Source: Tritrichomonas musculus (taxonomy: Eukaryota; Parabasalia; Tritrichomonadida; Tritrichomonadidae). From it: 64,000 nucleotides of DNA. The notes under the pieces are model-generated. The model was not told the origin of the DNA. It did no database searches and saw only the letters and a list, made by a program, of their open reading frames with translations. How positions within the stretch are numbered: the first letter of the stretch is position 1; each line of letters opens with the position of its first letter. Positions 30,217 to 39,592 of this stretch are shown piece after piece. Made by a program: the position numbers and the translations under genes. The DNA lies in assembly GCA_039105265.1 (NCBI GenBank), contig JAPFFF010000003.1:6944001-7008000 (forward strand), written 5' to 3'.

Positions 30217-33200
30217 TCATTCGATGTTAGCACATTTAGCTTCAAGTGCTGCAAGTCTTGCCTCAAGAGTATCAATATATGCATCCTTCTGGTCTATCAT
30301 TTCCTTCACTTCTACTTTAGTAATATAAGCAGTCATATCTATATCTTCTAATGGATGTTTTGTACTTGACTTATTTTCAAGCTCTTTGATTTTCTCGCAC
30401 ATGAATGCTATTGTACCCTTTAAAGTATCGCGATATGTCTTTGCAATATTAATACATGTATCAAATGAAACCATCATCTTATCAGCATCCTTCATTGTTA
30501 TTTCAAGTTCAGGTTCATCATCTGTTTCTTCATGATATGCCCATGCAAGAATCTTTTCTAATACATCTTCCTCTGCTAATGTCTCTGGGTTATCATTACG
30601 ACGGAACCAACTTGGAATATTAAATAATCCTATTCTATTTGCTACATATGCTTCTGCTGCTACTCCTGCTATAGCTGCTGCATCACCAGGATGATGTCTA
30701 ACAAACTGCCATTGACCATGTAAGAACCTTCTAGCAACATAACCTACTGCTCCCATAATAACCTGGGTAGTTGCACTTATAACACCATCTTGTTGGTACA
30801 TTTCTATCACTCCATTCACAATATTAATTACATGTAGTCTTCTTCTATCTATTGTAGCAACTACATTTCCATTATATAGTACTTGTGTTATTTCTTCACC
30901 AGTTGTTTCATCTAATGTGTCATTAAAAGCTAAAAGATTACCATGAGAATAAATATTATCCATTAGTTCTCCTCTTTGTTCATCACTCATTTGTTCTATC
31001 ATTCTTGCTGTTATTGCTGGTGTTGTTCCTGGTACTGTCCAAGTATCTGTTGTGGCAACAAGGTCATAATGCTGATATCTAACTCCATTTGCATTGACTT
31101 CTATCTGTGAATTTATTCCAACAAATCGTACTTGACCTCCACTAATATTTGCTGTAGTTGGTGCTGAATAATCAATAGTAGCAACAATTGGGTCAATAGT
31201 CTCTCCTCTATGATCAATAATATTTATCCATGCTTCCATTGTTTGGTCATTCAAGTAAGGTTCTAATCCAATATCTCCATTTTGTACAAATGGTAAATTT
31301 AATCTGTCTTGCATAGATAATTGTTCAATATCTCTCGCTGTGTATGTTGTTCCTTCCCATTCTATTGACCAATTATTATCAGTAGCTCTATGTATTCTAT
31401 CTGTCATCTCAATATCAGCTGGTCTTATTAGAGTCCTTCGTTGAAATACATTATTATGGATAATGAGTTGGTCATTATAAAACAAATCATACACATTAAA
31501 CCACTCTCTTCCATGATATTGGATACGTAAGATATCAGGATGACTAGCAACTAATGCATTTCGTTCTTCTCTTGTCATATCTGCAATATCTTCTAAGGTA
31601 TACTGGATTCCAGATATATTGATAACAGGAACTTGATTCCTAAGTGCAATCGTAGTTGAAGCTGTATTTGTCATTGTAGTCTGTGGTACAGTTATATCTG
31701 TTCGAATCTCATCTGTTTCATCTGTAACAACCTGTGGCTGAACTTCTCTATGAGTTCTCTCTAATGATTGCTCAGTGGTTGTGATAGTATTTGTTGCATT
31801 ATCAGTATCATTATCAGTTATTGTAATCGAGGATGAATTAATATTTAATGTTTCAGTTCCATTTGTATCTGGTCTATTCCTAAAGAAGTGTAAGACATTC
31901 GAACCAAGTGTAGCAATAGCATTTCCTAACTGAGTCAGTGCATGTGTTGTCGAAAGGACAACCTGTGTAGCTGAGAATGTTGAAATAGCTCCAGCAACAG
32001 GATTTTGAACAGTTGTTGTTATTGGTAAAAATCTTTCCATAGTCATCTTATCAGCCTTCAAATCAACATTCACCAAAAACTTACCTTGAAAGCCACTACC
32101 TCCATCACCTGGATAACCACCACCACCACCACCACCTCCTCCACCATTTCCTCCTGGACCTGCTGGGAAAGGTCTTGTTTGATATGTATTAATAGTTACA
32201 GAGTTATTGGACATATTTAATGTTGAAAGGGCACTTGCAATACAAACTGTTGATGCTAAAATATTTAATATACTATTCGCAACTGCTACACCTTGTTTAA
32301 TACTATCAGTATATTCATTATACATGGCTTGAATTCTCATTTGTTCAACTAGATTATCAACTGTCTGTTTCAATAAAGCATAATCATAGGCTAATATATC
32401 TGTGATTCCACCAACAACATTTAAGTCTCGACGCATAGTCATGATATTATCAGCCCATATAATCTTTGATGAATAAATATTATAATCTGTCGATATGGTA
32501 GTGCATTTTCTTGGGTCTGGCTCTACTTCATAAAATTGTTGTTGAATAATTATATCGAATGGATTAACTTTCACATCAAATTCAAAGAATTCTTTCTCTA
32601 TATATATTCGAATGTTCTTATGATTAAATCCTTCAATGATTTTAATGGAATGCCTTTTTTCTCGATGATAATTAAATGATTCGAGACAAGGATTTGACCC
32701 ATAGGTATGCATAACACCTGAATTAATACAATGAGTAGGATGACAATCCCATTTTAATTCAGTTATATTTCCATTAATATTTAGGTCAGCATAAACATAT
32801 AATCCATCATCTGCATTTAATCCACTTGGTGCATCAACATACATTCTAGCTTGTTCATATTTATATCCATCTTGAGTAAAAGTACCTGAACCACTTGAAT
32901 CAAAAGTTGCAGTTATTCCTTCACTTAATATGGTTCCATCTTTCTTAACAACCCTCCAATTGGTAAGATAATCTTTCAAGATATGAGCATAATTATCATC
33001 ATCTGTTAAATCTTCCTTTATTGTTCCTTTTATCCATCTACCAATTCTTTCGTTATGTTTGATTGTTAAAGCAGGCGCACCGTCATTTGTGTTCATGTAT
33101 GATATCTTTTCTGTACACATGTTTTGACAATTATTTCCTGTCCAATTTTTACCATCCCATGTTAATTCCCAGTTATGACCAAATAGATAGTCTTTGAATC

Positions 33201-35484
33201 TAAATACTAAATTTAGTGGTATGTCATAATCTTTATCTATATCCCATCTCATACAATAATAATTGGATTCTTCATACGTCTTAGATGGTCTATATAAATA
33301 TAACTGGTCTGATTCCTTCAAGGTAAAATACTTGGAGTCAGTTGATGGAGTAGAGGGAACAACATCATAGATTGTTTGATATTTGGAGACCAATGAGTTA
33401 TATTGATTTCGAAATACTTCTAATATATCATCATCAATCTCAATTACAATTTTATTTCCATCAGGGTCAACAATATCAAAGCTATTTTCATCATCAGTAT
33501 TAACAACGTCATTATCATCAACTTCAAGTGTACGAGCATGAGGAGCAGGAGGATGTCGTGTAATCTTATTTAAAATCCATTGGGCACCTCTTCCTATTGG
33601 TTCGAAAAGGGCAGCTATTAGAATTACACATAAACAAAATGCCCCAACGCCTAAACCCCCAGCGATTGCATATACAAGTATTACGTAAACATACAGAATT
33701 AAATCAGAATAACCTCCTATATATTGCCAAAATTGAGCATCTATCCAATTTCCGCCTATCTGTATAATATTATTAACTAAATTCGGGTAGTTCATGATAA
33801 AATCAACTATGAAGTGCCATAAGTTGCTCCAAAATAATGTAAATGAGCTATATGCTATTTTAATCATTCGAATTCCTTCATTCTTTAATTCATCAATTTT
33901 GTTATTAAGTCTTGGTGTCAATTCTTTTATCTCATCAATGACCTGATGCAAATCTACATCCTTAAAGTCAGCATCTGCATCTTCTCCTCCAATATAAAAG
34001 ATTACCCCCACTTTTTCATTATCTTTAACAGCTTCATATGCAATATCCACAATACTATCAATACCATACCAGATAAAATAAAATAAGTTATATATAATCT
34101 TCATAAATTCTTTTGTCGCAAAAGCAATTGTTTTATAAGTTAATTTAATAGGCTGTTTAGCAAGAGATAGGGTAGTTGAAATGATATTATACAATAAGTC
34201 TTTTATCCATCCTATTGTCTCTTTACTATATAACCAAAACTTGGATACTGTTAATTTGAGTACTTCTGGTTCTATTATTTTTGGAATCGTATATTCTTCG
34301 AGTTTCTTTAATTCATCAATAGGAGGAATTACATAAACCATATCTTCTTTGTTAACTAACTCTTTTGGTGGTTCAGTTGGAGTAGGCGTAGGTGTAGGTG
34401 TAGGGTCTGGAGTTGGCTCAGGTGTTGGAGTAGGTGGTGGTGTTTCATCAATTTCTATTTTAACCTCATGTATTTCTGGTTCACCAGTTGTTTTATTAAT
34501 TAGGCACATGGAAGTATTACCACCTGTTAAGTTCAAGAGAGTCTCATAACTTATGGTTTGATCATTTAATGCATCTATCCATTTAGTAATATTAGCAGCT
34601 GTTGTATTTGTTTTCTCAGCAAAGTCTTTCATGTTATTTATCTTTGTCTCATTGACATCAAAGATAGTTTCATTAGTAGTTTCATTAACTTTTAAATCTA
34701 CATATTTAATGGGCTCAATCTCAGTAAAATCAACAGTATTATTTTTTATCCACTTTGATATATTATCATTACTTGTACTTAACTCTTTTATTATAGTTTC
34801 CATGTTTTTAGGTTTTATTGTATCTGTTCCATAGGTAATTGCTTTGGTAGTTTCATCTACATGTTCGACAATTATTTTTAAGTCCTTTAATGTATTCCAA
34901 TCGATACTTGGAACAATTGCATTATTAACTTCATCTATATTTTGAATCATTAAATTCATAACATCTAACATACCTTTTTGATTCGCTGTTAATGCTTCTA
35001 TTAACTTCTTATATGTACTAACATCATATTCTTCTTCTATTATATCTTTATCACTTATCTCTCCAGTGAAATATTTTAAGGTAGCTCCGGGTGCAATACC
35101 AGAATCTACATCTTCCCTCATTTTGGTTAAAAAGACTTCTAAATTTTTAGCACTGTCTCTTAATCTTTCATATAGTTTATTGAGACTAGCACAATATTGT
35201 ATTTTTGTCGTTAGTGTACCATCAGTATTCCATGTATATATACCTTTACCTCCCATAATGTTAAGAGCACCAAAAGACTCGAGCCCATTTTTATCCAGAT
35301 AGTCACTAACCAATTTTATGTCTATCTCTTCCTTATTATATAAGCAACTGAATTTTGGATAATCTTTAGGGTCTCCACCTCTTATGATATCGATGTTGTT
35401 TTCATCATTAACACTTATCTCTATGTCTTTGTCTTTTAGCTTCTCTGTTTCTCCTGATAACAAAGAATAAACTTTAATTGACAT
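30217..35484 (-). CDS. giant membrane-anchored surface protein, 1755 residues (Polinton B)
   Basis: This is a single open frame starting at MSIKVYSLLSG, matched to the start in A. An N-terminal helical domain is followed by a Pro/Thr hinge (TPTPEPTPDPTPTPTP), a hydrophobic helical region, and a strong membrane segment with YVYVILVYAIAGGLGVG. Then come the WDGKNW tryptophan module, the QQFYEVEP/SSKIIWADNI block shared with the other giant protein, a poly-Gly linker, an Ala/Thr-rich domain and a terminal coiled coil (IDTLEARLAALE). It probably projects from the particle or sits in a host membrane and mediates attachment or entry. The function is inferred from architecture. Stretches are nearly identical in DNA to A's copy. 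Confidence 0.65.
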   Translation of the reverse strand: MSIKVYSLLSGETEKLKDKDIEISVNDENNIDIIRGGDPKDYPKFSCLYNKEEIDIKLVSDYLDKNGLESFGALNIMGGKGIYTWNTDGTLTTKIQYCASLNKLYERLRDSAKNLEVFLTKMREDVDSGIAPGATLKYFTGEISDKDIIEEEYDVSTYKKLIEALTANQKGMLDVMNLMIQNIDEVNNAIVPSIDWNTLKDLKIIVEHVDETTKAITYGTDTIKPKNMETIIKELSTSNDNISKWIKNNTVDFTEIEPIKYVDLKVNETTNETIFDVNETKINNMKDFAEKTNTTAANITKWIDALNDQTISYETLLNLTGGNTSMCLINKTTGEPEIHEVKIEIDETPPPTPTPEPTPDPTPTPTPTPTEPPKELVNKEDMVYVIPPIDELKKLEEYTIPKIIEPEVLKLTVSKFWLYSKETIGWIKDLLYNIISTTLSLAKQPIKLTYKTIAFATKEFMKIIYNLFYFIWYGIDSIVDIAYEAVKDNEKVGVIFYIGGEDADADFKDVDLHQVIDEIKELTPRLNNKIDELKNEGIRMIKIAYSSFTLFWSNLWHFIVDFIMNYPNLVNNIIQIGGNWIDAQFWQYIGGYSDLILYVYVILVYAIAGGLGVGAFCLCVILIAALFEPIGRGAQWILNKITRHPPAPHARTLEVDDNDVVNTDDENSFDIVDPDGNKIVIEIDDDILEVFRNQYNSLVSKYQTIYDVVPSTPSTDSKYFTLKESDQLYLYRPSKTYEESNYYCMRWDIDKDYDIPLNLVFRFKDYLFGHNWELTWDGKNWTGNNCQNMCTEKISYMNTNDGAPALTIKHNERIGRWIKGTIKEDLTDDDNYAHILKDYLTNWRVVKKDGTILSEGITATFDSSGSGTFTQDGYKYEQARMYVDAPSGLNADDGLYVYADLNINGNITELKWDCHPTHCINSGVMHTYGSNPCLESFNYHREKRHSIKIIEGFNHKNIRIYIEKEFFEFDVKVNPFDIIIQQQFYEVEPDPRKCTTISTDYNIYSSKIIWADNIMTMRRDLNVVGGITDILAYDYALLKQTVDNLVEQMRIQAMYNEYTDSIKQGVAVANSILNILASTVCIASALSTLNMSNNSVTINTYQTRPFPAGPGGNGGGGGGGGGGYPGDGGSGFQGKFLVNVDLKADKMTMERFLPITTTVQNPVAGAISTFSATQVVLSTTHALTQLGNAIATLGSNVLHFFRNRPDTNGTETLNINSSSITITDNDTDNATNTITTTEQSLERTHREVQPQVVTDETDEIRTDITVPQTTMTNTASTTIALRNQVPVINISGIQYTLEDIADMTREERNALVASHPDILRIQYHGREWFNVYDLFYNDQLIIHNNVFQRRTLIRPADIEMTDRIHRATDNNWSIEWEGTTYTARDIEQLSMQDRLNLPFVQNGDIGLEPYLNDQTMEAWINIIDHRGETIDPIVATIDYSAPTTANISGGQVRFVGINSQIEVNANGVRYQHYDLVATTDTWTVPGTTPAITARMIEQMSDEQRGELMDNIYSHGNLLAFNDTLDETTGEEITQVLYNGNVVATIDRRRLHVINIVNGVIEMYQQDGVISATTQVIMGAVGYVARRFLHGQWQFVRHHPGDAAAIAGVAAEAYVANRIGLFNIPSWFRRNDNPETLAEEDVLEKILAWAYHEETDDEPELEITMKDADKMMVSFDTCINIAKTYRDTLKGTIAFMCEKIKELENKSSTKHPLEDIDMTAYITKVEVKEMIDQKDAYIDTLEARLAALEAKCANIE

Positions 35485-35500
35485 TTTAGGATATAATAAA
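35485..35500. promoter_or_regulatory. 16-bp divergent start region (Polinton B)
   Basis: This is an AT-rich gap (TTAGGATATAATAAA) between the giant surface gene (minus) and the jelly-roll-like gene (plus), equivalent to 19575-19592 in A. The conserved tight divergence implies shared control. Confidence 0.5.
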
Positions 35501-36241
35501 ATGCTAGTATCAGTACAAAGCACAAATGCAGATGAATATAATAAGGTATCAGTTAATTTAGATATACCTTGGAAGTGTAAATATGTCAAGTATTATGTAT
35601 CTTCATTAAGCACCTTGAGTAATATTCTGTTAACCAATGATGAAGATTATATTGAGATGTCAAGTGATTCAGTACCTATTAAAGCCTATTTTCGAACTCC
35701 TAAATTTTCTTATACAATCAAAGAATTACAATCGGTATTAAATTTAATGTCTTGGTTTCAATGGGAGTATAAACAAGAAACAAGAACATTCCAAATAAAA
35801 ACCACAATGAAGACTACCATTACGTCTTTAACTCATCGAGCTGCATTAGTAACTGGTCTTTATAATACTCCATTGCCTTTAGAGTTACCTGCTAATACAA
35901 CCTATATAATAAAAGATATACCAATATTAAATCATACTAAGTTGTATCTAGTATCACTACAAGGTAATGCCATATACTCGAATATAGGTGAACAACAATA
36001 TACACCTTCAGTTATTGGTACAATAAATACCTTCACTGTAGATAAGAAACCACTTATCTATGATTTCGAGACTGAGGGTAAGCCTTTAAAAATAAAAACA
36101 TTTACAGATTCATTAAAGTTTTTAGAATTAAGTTTAGTAGATTTTCAATACCAGCCGATATTGTTAAAAAGTCCTTTGTTCATAACTATCAAAATTAAAC
36201 CATCTAACTCGACTGATATCAATGATGTTATAACTAAGTAA
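35501..36241 (+). CDS. jelly-roll-like small virion protein, 246 residues (Polinton B)
   Basis: This is homologous to A's 19593-20324. Conserved blocks are PWKCKYVKYYVSS (about 25-37), HRAALVTGL, GEQQYTPSV and the C-terminal LKFLELSLVDFQYQP with SPLFITIKIKP. It is beta-rich, with no signal or membrane segment. Its placement next to the giant surface gene in both elements suggests a structural partner, such as a base for the spike. Its 3' end overlaps the convergent polymerase gene by 8 bp. Confidence 0.6.
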   Translation: MLVSVQSTNADEYNKVSVNLDIPWKCKYVKYYVSSLSTLSNILLTNDEDYIEMSSDSVPIKAYFRTPKFSYTIKELQSVLNLMSWFQWEYKQETRTFQIKTTMKTTITSLTHRAALVTGLYNTPLPLELPANTTYIIKDIPILNHTKLYLVSLQGNAIYSNIGEQQYTPSVIGTINTFTVDKKPLIYDFETEGKPLKIKTFTDSLKFLELSLVDFQYQPILLKSPLFITIKIKPSNSTDINDVITK

Positions 36242-39200
36242 ACCTAAGAGTACGTGCAAATTTAGGTAAGTTGGTTTGTTGAAATGTCTTTGACTTCCTG
36301 AATGCATTCGAACCATCCAACAAATCAAATGTCATACTTTCTCCTTCATGCATTCTTTCAAAAAGCTCTTCAACTGAGATATCCATCCTTTTGCACTTGT
36401 TGAGAATAACTTGTTTTGGAATTCCTTTGAGTCTAATATGATATCCTTCATTTCCTTGTTCATCAACCAAGATATCGAGGTAGCTCTTTTTACCAAGTGC
36501 AATGAGTTTTCTTGAGTGTATTTCCCCTTGACTACCTTCGAACTCATCAAAGTCATTATGAAACTGACACATATTTTTTCCAATAAGAGGTTGATGATAC
36601 TTGAACTGGAATAAGTCAGCTATCCTTGGTACATCTTTTTCAAGTACATGCATACTATCAGTATCTTGATAAAAGATAGGTATACCTGCTTGCTCAGCTG
36701 TAGCCATAACCCTGTTCATTAAGTGCTTACTCCAAGAGAGAACGCTTGCACCAAATTGAGGTAGGTTGAAATGGTCATTAATTGGTTTCAACTTCTTGAC
36801 ATAGCACTTATCAATATTAGCATCTTCAACAACCTCCTTGATAAAGTTGTAGTTCCTCCAGAGGTACTTGTATAGTTGGCTTTTTGGTACTGTCTTGGTT
36901 TCAGTCTTTGTTGCTTTTAATATTGACTTGCCATATATGGAGTTGAGGAGGAGCTTTATTGTTTGTTCAAGAGGGTTCTTTTGCTTTTTATAACTTGCCC
37001 TGAGATTAAAGAGCTTCTCAATGAACTCATTGATTTTCTTGTTAAATCCTTCATCAAAGTAATAGCCACGTATTAACTCATATTCAACATCATAAAATTC
37101 GAACAAGTCCATGAGACCTACTTTATCGATATAATAATGGTCAACAAGGAAATTGCCGAATATTTTACTACCTGCTTCATTCCTTGTAAATACTTGTCCA
37201 AATTTATATGGCTCTTTTGATTTACATTCGAGTTTCTTGATGTTGACTTCGATAAAGAATGTATCATATTGCATAAGTTGTTCATGTGTTGTACCTTGTG
37301 GTATTACTTTAGGTCTTCCTAATGGTATACCATCCATAACATACATTGCAGATGGATATAAGCTAACTGCATCAAAGTCTTGTATCTTTCCTTCGATGTA
37401 TTGCTTTTCATTACCTGCTGTCATTGTTCTTCCACCAGAGACACATCGTTGTATGAAGTCTTGACACTTACCTGATAGTTCATAACATCCATCAAAGCAA
37501 CCATATTTCTTGGCAAAGCAGTATCCAATAGCACTTATAGATATAAAATCATGAACACCATACATATCTGTCTTTGTTTCTTTAAAGACTGCTTTCAGGT
37601 CTTCATTAAATTTTTCCATTCCCTTCATCAAAACAATACAGTCCTTGAAACAATAGAAGATGGCATATTTAATGATGTCGATTTTGCCATCATTATAGCA
37701 ATTTGCGATTTTTGCATTTTCGATAATCTGCTTGCAGTTTGCATCAAGTTGTGCTTTCGATAACTTATCTGCATTTTCATCGATGTATTGCTGTTGGAAC
37801 TCAGTAGCATCAACAATTCTTCTTTGAATGTTCTCTTGTGTATATAGCTTATATGCCATGACTTCCTTGTGAACATTGAGGTTGAACATTGTAGCAAATT
37901 TACTTAATGCTTGAGGTATTATACTATATGAGTTCCTGAATGTTAATCGCTTTTTGACTTTCCTTGTACCTTCTTCGAATAATGTCATGATGATTTGCAA
38001 CACAGTTCCACTTCGTTCTGTTATCTGTGTATCCCATCCAGGTGTGTTAATGAAAAAACATGCATCATACTTGAGGTTGTGAAAATATGTTAATGAGCCA
38101 CTCCATAAATAATTCAAGAGCTTCTGTCCACAATCTTCACCTTGAATAGATATTTTATGTATGTTGGCTCCATCTCGAAAGATCGTACAATTGAGATATG
38201 GTATATGTGGACTGACTGTAGAGTTTGTTTCGAAGTCGCTATAATAAATCCTTGACCATGTATTTTGTTTCTTTTTATTATTCTCAATGAGTCTTGTACT
38301 TTGTTCTGCATTATATTCGAGACTTACATAGTCATTAACATGTTCATATTCAGTTGTGTTGATAATATCCATTTCGCATGCTTTGATTTCTTCAAATAGA
38401 TGTAACTCAAACATCTTTTGGAAAAAGGTTATTGGTTTGATTCCTTCATGTTTATAGTCTTTGACAGTCTTTCCATTTTTCTCCAATCTTGCTATCATAC
38501 ATCTTTTGTCAAAAGGCATATATGCAAATGTTCTATCAAGTTCTTCATAGTGTTGAAGGTAGAATAATGTACAAGGTATTTTCCTGTTGAGCATATAATG
38601 GTCTTTGAACAATATCAGGTTAACTTCTCTTTTAAAATCAACAGACCATTTTTTCTTTCTGGTGTTGATTCTTGTTTCATACTTGTATTTATCAGGTTGT
38701 TCAACAATTCTAATGATACTAAAATTGCACTTGAACTTTTTAGCTACTTCTTCTATCTTGTTATTGGGTATGGCTCTTGTTTGAACAAAAAATCGTAAGT
38801 CATCTATTTCATCATCAGTGAACACACCTGATTGTATACAAGCATATACAAAACAATTATCTCTGTAGTTCTCTTTCCTTACCTCATGAAAGATTTGGTA
38901 TGTAGATAAGTCTATAGGTGATAGATTGATGTATGGGAAAAAACTACCTTCTGGTGTATTTCGATAGTCTTCATCAATTTCGACTTCATCATCATAGATT
39001 TCATGAGTATCCATATCTTGCATCTTGGTTCTAAAATGAACACCATCATTTGTTTTGTTCATGTCAATAAATTGTACCTCATATCGAACTGGAATGAACA
39101 TGTTTGAGATATATGGATTAGTGTCTGATTGGTCTTCACTTAAATCAAGTTCTCCTGTTATATGACCTAATGTACTTTCGATGTTGTGCTTATCACTGAG

Positions 39201-39518
39201 TGTGAAGTACTTATAAGTTCCATCAAGTGCAATTGCTTTAACAATAGGTCTTCCAACATTTTTCTTTTTATGTATCTGTCGTAGTGCTTCCGTAAATGCG
39301 TACCTCTTATCTTCATCTTGATTGATGTCTGTAGCAAAACCAATACCTTGTCCTGCAGGAATCATGAGCTTCCTCATTTCTTCTTTAAATTTGTCTTTCT
39401 TTTGGTATTGTTTTGCACGTCGATTATATTCACGACGAAACTGTGATTTTGTATCAGCATAGACATCTCCAATAGCATCTAAAAAATTATCTTCAATGTC
39501 CTTGTTCATGTTTAACAT
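36234..39518 (-). CDS. polB: protein-primed family B DNA polymerase (Polinton B)
   Basis: This is about 1094 residues from the chosen Met (MLNMNKD); further upstream codons look like leader. ExoI SDFE lies near 426 and FHNLKYDA near 478. Motif A DAVSLYPS is near 718, motif B LLLNSIYGKS near 861 and motif C YQDTDS near 953, with KKSYLDILVDE near 1010. The N-terminal domain has DNCFVYACIQSG (about 219) and DHYMLN (about 308), the same protease-like pattern as in A. It is the replicase of the element, primed by a terminal protein. It is on the opposite strand to A's polymerase relative to the neighbouring genes, so one of the two has a rearranged replication module. Confidence 0.93.
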   Translation of the reverse strand: MLNMNKDIEDNFLDAIGDVYADTKSQFRREYNRRAKQYQKKDKFKEEMRKLMIPAGQGIGFATDINQDEDKRYAFTEALRQIHKKKNVGRPIVKAIALDGTYKYFTLSDKHNIESTLGHITGELDLSEDQSDTNPYISNMFIPVRYEVQFIDMNKTNDGVHFRTKMQDMDTHEIYDDEVEIDEDYRNTPEGSFFPYINLSPIDLSTYQIFHEVRKENYRDNCFVYACIQSGVFTDDEIDDLRFFVQTRAIPNNKIEEVAKKFKCNFSIIRIVEQPDKYKYETRINTRKKKWSVDFKREVNLILFKDHYMLNRKIPCTLFYLQHYEELDRTFAYMPFDKRCMIARLEKNGKTVKDYKHEGIKPITFFQKMFELHLFEEIKACEMDIINTTEYEHVNDYVSLEYNAEQSTRLIENNKKKQNTWSRIYYSDFETNSTVSPHIPYLNCTIFRDGANIHKISIQGEDCGQKLLNYLWSGSLTYFHNLKYDACFFINTPGWDTQITERSGTVLQIIMTLFEEGTRKVKKRLTFRNSYSIIPQALSKFATMFNLNVHKEVMAYKLYTQENIQRRIVDATEFQQQYIDENADKLSKAQLDANCKQIIENAKIANCYNDGKIDIIKYAIFYCFKDCIVLMKGMEKFNEDLKAVFKETKTDMYGVHDFISISAIGYCFAKKYGCFDGCYELSGKCQDFIQRCVSGGRTMTAGNEKQYIEGKIQDFDAVSLYPSAMYVMDGIPLGRPKVIPQGTTHEQLMQYDTFFIEVNIKKLECKSKEPYKFGQVFTRNEAGSKIFGNFLVDHYYIDKVGLMDLFEFYDVEYELIRGYYFDEGFNKKINEFIEKLFNLRASYKKQKNPLEQTIKLLLNSIYGKSILKATKTETKTVPKSQLYKYLWRNYNFIKEVVEDANIDKCYVKKLKPINDHFNLPQFGASVLSWSKHLMNRVMATAEQAGIPIFYQDTDSMHVLEKDVPRIADLFQFKYHQPLIGKNMCQFHNDFDEFEGSQGEIHSRKLIALGKKSYLDILVDEQGNEGYHIRLKGIPKQVILNKCKRMDISVEELFERMHEGESMTFDLLDGSNAFRKSKTFQQTNLPKFARTLRFT

Positions 39519-39592
39519 AAAATAAAAGTGAAACGATAAAAATAAAAACAAAGAAAAAGTTAAAAAAATTATTTTTTTAGTTATGACCTATC

